41,744 nt of DNA, from contig QENA01000007.1 in assembly GCA_003331045.1 (NCBI GenBank), positions 1-41,744 on the forward strand, written 5' to 3'. The DNA comes from Candidatus Tokpelaia sp. JSC189 (lineage in GTDB: Bacteria; Pseudomonadota; Alphaproteobacteria; Rhizobiales; Rhizobiaceae). Made by a program: the position numbers and the translations under genes. Positions 36,694 through 41,744 of this stretch are shown one piece after another (position 1 is the stretch's first letter; each line of letters starts with the position of its first letter). The notes beneath the pieces were generated by a model that was not told where the DNA came from, did no database searches, and saw nothing but the letters and a program-made list of their open reading frames with translations.

Positions 36694-37539
36694 CTATGGA
36701 CTCTGCTTATCGAGTTCAAGAGTTTCGTACCTGATTTCATAAAGCATAATACCGGTTGCAACAGCCAGATTAAGTGAATCAGCCTGCCCTTTCTGCGGAA
36801 TTTGCACAAGCTTGTTACAGCAACAGGCAAGGCTTTCCGGTAAACCTTGCTGCTCATTGCCCATGAGCAGCAGAACGGGTTCTTTTGTATAATTTACGCT
36901 TCGGTAATTAATTGGACTTTTGAGATGGGTTCCCACGACAAGTCCTGGAAATTTTTTCCGCCAATCAAGAAACTGCCCCTCTGATACACGGTAAAGCGGC
37001 ACAGAAAAAATGGATCCCATTGTTGCACGCACTGTTTTAAGCGAATAAGGCATTATTGTATCACCGATCAGAATAATACCGGAAGTACCTGTCGCATCAG
37101 CCGTTCGGATGATTGTACCAAGATTTCCAGGATCACGTATCCGATCCAAGCCGAGAAAAAGTGAGTTTTTACCAAGAGCTATTTTTTCCAACTTGTGCCA
37201 ACGTTGTCCGAATACACCAATAACCGTCTGAGGATTATCACGGCGTGTAATTGCTGCCATGATCTTTTCAGATGTTTTAATAACAAGACCACCCGCAGCA
37301 ACTGTACGTGCTGCGGTTTTTTCAACCAATGTGTTACCAAGACCTAATTTAGCGAATACCAGCGTATGAATTTTCCAGCTAAGGTCAAGAGCGTCAATAA
37401 TAAGTTTTAAACCTTCGGCAAGAAAGAGATCTTCCCGGTTACGCACTTTCTTAAGTGCAAGCGCTTTCAGATTTTTTATAAGAGGATTTGCAAGGCTAGT
37501 GATTTCCTTGATCTGACCTGTTCTTTTATAAGAAGTCAT
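36694..37539 (-). CDS. TrmH-family (SpoU) RNA 2'-O-methyltransferase
   Basis: The 281-residue product has an N-terminal substrate-binding part (ITSLANPLIKNLKALALKK and LFLAEGLKLIIDAL, an L30e-like fold) and a C-terminal SPOUT domain. The SPOUT motifs are DPGNLGTIIRTADATG (motif 1), LLLMGNEQQGLPE (motif 2) and IPQKGQADSLNLAVATGIML (motif 3), which form the knotted AdoMet site. It should methylate a ribose in rRNA or tRNA; the exact nucleotide cannot be told from sequence. The start overlaps the end of the upstream methyltransferase gene by 14 bases, and lspA follows by 3 bases. Confidence 0.92.
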   Translation of the reverse strand: MTSYKRTGQIKEITSLANPLIKNLKALALKKVRNREDLFLAEGLKLIIDALDLSWKIHTLVFAKLGLGNTLVEKTAARTVAAGGLVIKTSEKIMAAITRRDNPQTVIGVFGQRWHKLEKIALGKNSLFLGLDRIRDPGNLGTIIRTADATGTSGIILIGDTIMPYSLKTVRATMGSIFSVPLYRVSEGQFLDWRKKFPGLVVGTHLKSPINYRSVNYTKEPVLLLMGNEQQGLPESLACCCNKLVQIPQKGQADSLNLAVATGIMLYEIRYETLELDKQSP

Positions 37540-38572
37540 CAGGCACCCAACGGCTGAAAAGAGAAGTAGACAGAGCTCTTTCGGCTTCTTTTTCCCGCAA
37601 TATCAGCTCCCCCGACTCGACTTTACCGCCAAGGCCGGTAAAAATATCGCGCATAAGCTCATGAATTGCATAAAAAGAGGCTCGGATTGAATAGGCGGTA
37701 AGGATGACAGCGAGTGGCTGTGGGGATAGAATAGCACGGCACCGTGCTATCATCTCCGGCAGGTTATCAAAAAGCTGCCAAATTTCCCCTTGCGGCCCAC
37801 GCCCATAGGCCGATGGATCAAGCAGAATAATATCATAAGTTTTTCTACGTCGTTCTTCACGGATAACGAATTTCATTGCATCTTCGCAAATCCATCGGAT
37901 CGGCTTATTAAGAAGGTTAGCCATTTTTTGGTTTTCTTGCGCCCAGCCTATGGCTTTTTTGGAAGCATCAATATGTGTCACCTCCGCGCCGACACGAGCT
38001 GCAATGAGTGAAGCCAGACCGGTATAACCAAAAAGATTGAGAACACGTACAGGCCGCCCTGCATTTTCAATGAGCATTTTCATGAAACGCCAATGTGCAT
38101 CCTGCTCAGGAAAAATACCAACATGACGGAAAGATGTAAAACGACCGAGAAAGGACAGATTGTCCCATGAAAGTGGCCATGTCTCACCAAGCAAGCCCTG
38201 TGGAAATAGCCAGCGCCCCATATTTTTCGTCTCAGTATTTCCGGTAAATACCGCATCCGCTTTCTGCCATACATTTTCATCTAAAGCAGGTTGCCACATA
38301 GCCTGTCCTTCTGGGCGGATAATAAGGTAAGGACCGTAACGTTCAAGCTTTCTGCTGTTACCACTGTCAATCAGCGCATAATCTTCATTTTCTCTTGTTT
38401 CTAGGATAAGTGGAACTGTCTCTTCCGGCCTTTTCCCATCCGGCCGTGGTAAAAATAACCCCTGCTTCTTTTTTCCCCGCTGGCAACGACTTGACTTTCG
38501 TGTTGTAACTGCAGGCATAGTACCGTCATGAGCTTTGCGTTTGGAAGGGAAAAGAAGATTATAATGTTTCAC
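37526..38572 (-). CDS. Class I SAM-dependent methyltransferase (RlmI-like group)
   Basis: The 348-residue product has a PUA-like front part (YALIDSGNSRKLERYG and IIRPEGQAMWQPAL, residues about 65-95) and a Rossmann methyltransferase core. The core has VLNLFGYTGLASLIAARVGA (AdoMet loop, about 178), VTHIDASKKA, and the catalytic region IILLDPSAYGRGPQGEI (about 255). It belongs to the COG1092 group near RlmI, which methylates cytosine C5 in 23S rRNA; the target here is inferred. The first 50 residues are basic and variable, so the start could be the internal ATG at MPAVTTRK instead of ATG 38572. The gene overlaps the TrmH-type gene by 14 bases. Confidence 0.88.
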   Translation of the reverse strand: MKHYNLLFPSKRKAHDGTMPAVTTRKSSRCQRGKKKQGLFLPRPDGKRPEETVPLILETRENEDYALIDSGNSRKLERYGPYLIIRPEGQAMWQPALDENVWQKADAVFTGNTETKNMGRWLFPQGLLGETWPLSWDNLSFLGRFTSFRHVGIFPEQDAHWRFMKMLIENAGRPVRVLNLFGYTGLASLIAARVGAEVTHIDASKKAIGWAQENQKMANLLNKPIRWICEDAMKFVIREERRRKTYDIILLDPSAYGRGPQGEIWQLFDNLPEMIARCRAILSPQPLAVILTAYSIRASFYAIHELMRDIFTGLGGKVESGELILREKEAERALSTSLFSRWVPDDFL

Positions 38573-38654
38573 CAGTTTACTAAATCTCTTCTAAATAAAC
38601 CCGCTTTACTGCCTCTATAACAGTCATGAAGCGAAGTTAAAGTAGCCATCCTGT

Positions 38655-38939
38655 TCATGATATAGCTTTATCATGTCGCTCTTTAAGATCTAGTCCCCGA
38701 CCATGGCCGGCTTTACGGTGTTTATACTGGGAGAACCATGTCGTTATACTGCCGATCCCGATACCAATAGCCAAGAAGATAAAAAGCCAAACAAAAAACG
38801 GGGCTGTAAAAGCACTGTCATTAGGGTTAAAAGGGTTGAACGCTAATCTTACCAAAACACGATTTGCAACGATAAAGGCAATGAGCAACCCTGCAATAGG
38901 GACGAGAATAATGAAAGCGAAAATCCGTTTTATTGTCAT
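38655..38939 (-). CDS. lapA: LapA/DUF1049-family membrane protein
   Basis: From ATG 38939 the 94-residue product has two membrane helices ([22 protein letters not shown] and [22 protein letters not shown]) and a basic C-terminal tail, the LapA/DUF1049 layout. In E. coli LapA works with LapB in controlling LpxC and lipopolysaccharide synthesis; rhizobial members sit next to ihfB as here. The frame is open upstream for 32 more codons, but these are a copy of the ihfB 3' end made by an 85-bp tandem duplication. The ancestral start was probably coupled to the ihfB stop (ATGA); that coupling is now broken and the ATG has only a weak GA-rich site upstream. Confidence 0.8.
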   Translation of the reverse strand: MTIKRIFAFIILVPIAGLLIAFIVANRVLVRLAFNPFNPNDSAFTAPFFVWLFIFLAIGIGIGSITTWFSQYKHRKAGHGRGLDLKERHDKAIS

Positions 38940-38941
38940 CT

Positions 38942-39111
38942 TTTTTTCACTGTTTAGACGATCACGCAGTTCTTTGCCGGTTTTGAAGAAGGGAATCCAT
39001 TTTTCCTCAACAGGAACAGATTCACCTTTTTTCACTGTTTAGACGATCACGCAGTTCTTTGCCGGTTTTGAAGAAGGGAATCCATTTTTCCTCAACAGGA
39101 ACAGATTCACC
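38942..39111. repeat. 85-bp perfect tandem duplication at the ihfB 3' end
   Basis: Bases 38942-39026 and 39027-39111 are identical. Each unit encodes the IHF-beta tail from [10 protein letters not shown] to RDRLNSEK. The unit is not a multiple of three. The functional ihfB uses the right-hand copy and takes its stop codon from the first bases of the left-hand copy. The left-hand copy is followed by seven A residues (minus strand) before lapA, the right-hand copy by six. Confidence 0.97.
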
Positions 39112-39309
39112 TGTTCTTGGATTACGTCCAATACGTGCAGGGCGATTTTTAACAGAAAAAGCGCCAAACCCCCGTAATTCTACCCGATTTCCGATGGAAA
39201 GTGCATTTGATATTTCATCAAAAACAGCACTCACGATATTTTCAATGTCACGTTGAAAAAGATGCGGATTACGATTCGCGATAATCTGCACGAGTTCTGA
39301 TTTGATCAC
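39022..39309 (-). CDS. ihfB: Integration host factor beta subunit
   Basis: IHF is a heterodimer that bends DNA sharply and helps recombination, replication and sigma-54 transcription. The 95-residue product has the complete HU/IHF fold, with [37 protein letters not shown] and [20 protein letters not shown], including the Asn-Pro arm tip. The start is GTG 39309, with GGAGG 5 bases upstream; a GTG at 39321 is too close to that site. The gene ends in KR and a TGA that belongs to a duplicated 85-bp unit, yet the protein length is normal. lapA follows. It is divergent from lptC. Confidence 0.95.
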   Translation of the reverse strand: MIKSELVQIIANRNPHLFQRDIENIVSAVFDEISNALSIGNRVELRGFGAFSVKNRPARIGRNPRTGESVPVEEKWIPFFKTGKELRDRLNSEKR

Positions 39310-39511
39310 AATTGCCTCCACTCCGGCAAATTTTGTTAATTTGCTAAGTTGTTACCTTATCGTCTGTTCGATTGCATTCGTCAACATCTTAAATCAACAA
39401 AAATGCTCATTCTAGGCCGGGAAAATGGTAAAAACAAATGGCGCGAACCTCTTAAATTAACTAAAATACAGAAATAGAAATCTGAAAACGAGTACAGGAT
39501 TATCAAGACAG

Positions 39512-40210
39512 ATGAAAAAAACATCTGAAATATTTTCTGTATCATTTAAAACCAATTCGATTTTCGTGAAGGCACATAAGCATTCAAGGCGTGTGCGCTT
39601 TTTAAAGATTGTCTTACCCATGATAACAGCTATCTTGGCTCTTGTTTTTTCTTGGTTTACTTTCTTTTCTGCATCAAGATCGACAAATGTTATTCTGCTG
39701 AATAATGAAGAAAAACAGAACAATAAGCTTGTCATGACGGCCCCAAAGGTTGAAGGATATACAAGCGACAACAAACTTTATTCTCTGGTTGCGGATAGGG
39801 CCGTACAGGATCCTAGGCATACCGGAATTATTGAACTGCAATACATCCGGGCTGTACTCCCTTTCGGTGAGCAGGGACAAGCGATTGTCAATGCGCAGAT
39901 CGGTATTTTTGATAATATCAACAGTTGGCTTGAACTCTCATGCCCGTTTATTATACAGACTTCGGATGGTATAACTGCCCGTCTTTTATCTGCAGATGTC
40001 GATATTGGAACTAGCCAACTGACGACAACAGATAAGATTGAAATCAGCCGTGAAAACGAATTTTTAATAGCAAATGGCATGCGTGTTCTGGATAACGGCC
40101 AACGAATACTGTTTAACGGTAAGGTAAAACTTATCATTGGTCCCACCACAATGGATGATCGAACTGATATCCTTGAAGGAGTGTACGGGTCGTGCAATTT
40201 TCCTCATTAA
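39512..40210 (+). CDS. lptC: LPS export protein LptC family
   Basis: LptC is a single-pass inner-membrane protein that passes lipopolysaccharide from LptB2FG to the periplasmic LptA bridge. The 232-residue product has a cytosolic N-terminus, one membrane helix (IVLPMITAILALVFSWFTFF, about 32-51) and a periplasmic beta-jellyroll part with KVEGYTSDNKLYSLVADRAV and KIEISRENEFLIANGMRVL. The rhizobial form is longer than E. coli LptC (191). The end overlaps lptA by 19 bases, and lptB follows, so the order lptC-lptA-lptB confirms the weakly conserved family. ATG 39512 gives the usual short N-terminus before the helix. Confidence 0.88.
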   Translation: MKKTSEIFSVSFKTNSIFVKAHKHSRRVRFLKIVLPMITAILALVFSWFTFFSASRSTNVILLNNEEKQNNKLVMTAPKVEGYTSDNKLYSLVADRAVQDPRHTGIIELQYIRAVLPFGEQGQAIVNAQIGIFDNINSWLELSCPFIIQTSDGITARLLSADVDIGTSQLTTTDKIEISRENEFLIANGMRVLDNGQRILFNGKVKLIIGPTTMDDRTDILEGVYGSCNFPH

Positions 40211-40731
40211 ATAGCTGGATAAGTCGCTTGATTTTGAGCATCAGTATCACTATTTCGATAATTTCTAACTCTGTTGCCCATGCGCAGAAAAAAAAAATTG
40301 GCTTCAATCTTTCTGGTGGTAAAGAGCCTGTGCAGATTGAAGCCGATAATATGGAAGTGCACGATAAGCAGGGGGTCGCTATTTTCCAAGGGAATATTTC
40401 TGTCGTTCAGGGTGATAGAATTCTCCGTGCAGGAAAAATGATTGTTTATTACAGAAAACCTAATGGTATTGTCTCTCAGAGGGTTGATAAAAAACCAACA
40501 GACGGGCTTGGCCCCACTGGGATTGATAAAATGGAGGCATTGGATAAAGTTTATATCAAAGTAGGCAAACAGGTAGCCACTGGTGATTATAGCATATTCG
40601 AAGGCAAATCCAACACCATAGTTCTCAAAGGGAAAAAGGTTGTTCTGACCGATGGCGATAATGTTGCAACAGGCTGTAAGTTGACCGCCTATATGGATAC
40701 AGGGAAGGCTTTTCTAGAAAGTTGTCCTTAA
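40192..40731 (+). CDS. lptA: LPS transport periplasmic protein LptA
   Basis: LptA forms the periplasmic bridge that carries lipopolysaccharide to the outer membrane. The 179-residue product starts with a signal peptide (hydrophobic LILSISITISIISNS, cleavage probably after AHA at about residue 30). The OstA beta-jellyroll follows, with PVQIEADNMEVHDKQGVAIF and GNISVVQGDRILRAGKMIVY and a C-terminal NTIVLKGKKVVLTDGDNVAT. GTG 40192 is the chosen start: AAGGAG lies about 12 bases upstream and it overlaps lptC by 19 bases. The stop is 63 bases before lptB. Size is usual. Confidence 0.92.
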   Translation: MQFSSLNSWISRLILSISITISIISNSVAHAQKKKIGFNLSGGKEPVQIEADNMEVHDKQGVAIFQGNISVVQGDRILRAGKMIVYYRKPNGIVSQRVDKKPTDGLGPTGIDKMEALDKVYIKVGKQVATGDYSIFEGKSNTIVLKGKKVVLTDGDNVATGCKLTAYMDTGKAFLESCP

Positions 40732-40794
40732 AATCCATAGCAAAGGGCTATTTCCCGTTATTATATTAGCCCATACGAACAGAATTGATTTTTT

Positions 40795-41607
40795 ATGAAA
40801 CAACGATGGCAGAACACAACAAAAGATAAGGTATACGGTCGAGCTGAAGGAAAAGGAAACAGCAGTCTATGCCGATCCGATCCGCCGGGGGCCCTTGTTG
40901 CTCAAGGATTGGCTAAAAATTACCGTGGTAGGCAGGTGGTGAATGGTGTCTCATTTTGTGTATATGCCGGTGAGGCCATTGGTATCTTGGGCCCTAACGG
41001 TGCAGGAAAGACAACATGTTTTTACATGGTTACCGGCCTTGTGCCAGTTGACAGCGGATCAATAGAGATTGACGGTTTTGATGTAACAGATCTGCCGATG
41101 TCTCGCCGTTCCCGTCTTGGGATCGGCTACCTACCTCAGGAAGCTTCTATTTTCCGCGGACTTTCAGTCGAAAATAATATTAGGGCTGTGCTTGAAGTTG
41201 TTGAAAAAAATCGCCAGCAACGTGCTGAACAGCTTGAGGTTCTGCTTGATGAATTCAAAATTGCCCATCTGCGCAAAGCATCTGCTCTTGCTCTTTCGGG
41301 TGGGGAAAGGCGACGGCTTGAAATTGCCCGGGCACTGGCTTCCCGTCCTAATTTCATGTTGTTGGATGAACCTTTCGCTGGAGTTGACCCTATAGCAGTT
41401 GCTGATATTCAGCAACTTATCCGCAATTTGACAAGCCGCGGGATTGGTGTTCTGATTACGGACCATAATGTGCATGAGACACTTGGTCTTGTGGATCGTG
41501 CTTATATCATACATGCTGGGCAGGTTCTAGCACATGGGCGGCCAAGCGATATTGTGGCCAATGCCGATGTTCGTAGGTACTATCTTGGTGACCAGTTTTC
41601 ATTGTAA
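40795..41607 (+). CDS. lptB: LPS export ABC transporter ATP-binding protein LptB
   Basis: LptB is the ATPase that powers lipopolysaccharide extraction from the inner membrane by LptFG. The 270-residue product has Walker A GPNGAGKT (66-73), the Q-loop YLPQEASIFRGLSV (112-125), signature LSGGE (167-171), Walker B LLDEPF (189-194) and switch His224 in TDHNVHETL. The N-terminal 30 residues are an extension beyond E. coli LptB (241), common in rhizobial forms; a later start is possible but no internal Met fits before the first conserved residues. It follows lptC-lptA, and in relatives rpoN comes next, which would lie beyond the window. Confidence 0.96.
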   Translation: MKQRWQNTTKDKVYGRAEGKGNSSLCRSDPPGALVAQGLAKNYRGRQVVNGVSFCVYAGEAIGILGPNGAGKTTCFYMVTGLVPVDSGSIEIDGFDVTDLPMSRRSRLGIGYLPQEASIFRGLSVENNIRAVLEVVEKNRQQRAEQLEVLLDEFKIAHLRKASALALSGGERRRLEIARALASRPNFMLLDEPFAGVDPIAVADIQQLIRNLTSRGIGVLITDHNVHETLGLVDRAYIIHAGQVLAHGRPSDIVANADVRRYYLGDQFSL

Positions 41608-41744
41608 AAGTCGGTATTTTCGAATTTTTATAATGATCTGCCAAGTTCTGTGGGCGTCAAGCGGGTGAACATTTTTAGTTGATAACGTTTTTGTTGTTAT
41701 GTTGAATGAGAAGCCTGGTGTGCTTTTTGTTGGTATACGGTATG
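41608..41744. other. Non-coding end of the window after lptB
   Basis: No start of the expected rpoN is visible in these 137 bases. No hairpin was recognised. Confidence 0.4.

Noticed and set aside
38655-39035. A 126-codon frame that would fuse the ihfB tail to LapA
   Set aside because: Its first 32 codons are the duplicated ihfB end, starting from a chance GTG; the LapA family starts at the ATG at 38939.
41715-41740. Sigma-54-like promoter (TGGTGTG then TTGTT)
   Set aside because: The -12 GC is missing; too weak, and chance matches are common.
1-41744. CRISPR array, rRNA genes or riboswitches
   Set aside because: No regularly spaced repeats, no rRNA-like stretch and no known riboswitch core were seen.

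Overview
The window looks like chromosome from an alphaproteobacterium of the Rhizobiales (Hyphomicrobiales), close to the Bartonella/Brucella branch. Pointers are the small separate PurS and PurQ with single-domain PurL, the purL-bolA-grxD order, a one-cysteine DksA, a rhizobial-type RNase E ending in a GWWQR tail, an ihfB-lapA pair and lptC-lptA-lptB. The DNA is AT-rich with long gene-poor spacers, several pseudogenes and decayed mobile DNA, so the genome appears to be degrading, as in a host-restricted lineage. Genus is not determined.

Layout. 1-4311 is a prophage fragment: a DUF1376-type protein cut by the window edge, an unknown protein, a RusA-like resolvase, a decayed gap, then a lysis cassette whose endolysin has lost its middle. 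After a HicB-like remnant comes purC-purS-purQ-purL, then bolA and grxD (5158-10045). RNase E (10989-13508) is followed by an assimilatory sulfate cluster cysH-cysD-cysN. Here CysN lacks the APS kinase domain common in rhizobia and ends in a hydrophobic tail. A broken lexA (17195-17626), dksA, rpe and purB follow. A tRNA-Lys(UUU) is followed by about 3.5 kb of mobile-element debris: a TnpB remnant, tail protein Z, broken terminase genes and a second endolysin tail. Next come dnaQ and polA, then cardiolipin synthase convergent with an EEP-family phosphohydrolase, a BAX-inhibitor-1 protein with a clear terminator, and a ruined zinc alcohol dehydrogenase. A leftward group (ihfB, lapA, methyltransferase, TrmH-type methyltransferase, lspA) has an 85-bp tandem duplication at the ihfB/lapA junction. 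The right end is lptC-lptA-lptB.

How the genes fit together. PurC/S/Q/L and PurB cover consecutive purine steps. CysD/N activate sulfate to APS and CysH carries the iron-sulfur cysteines of APS reductases, so an APS kinase is not needed. BolA and Grx4 are known partners in iron-sulfur trafficking. LptC/A/B belong to one lipopolysaccharide export machine. LspA, Cls and the BI-1 protein are envelope functions.

No CRISPR array, rRNA or intact new mobile system was found. The strongest observations are the lexA ruin with its cleavage glycine replaced, the ihfB tail duplication, the membrane-tailed CysN, the two related endolysin remnants and the alcohol dehydrogenase ruin.
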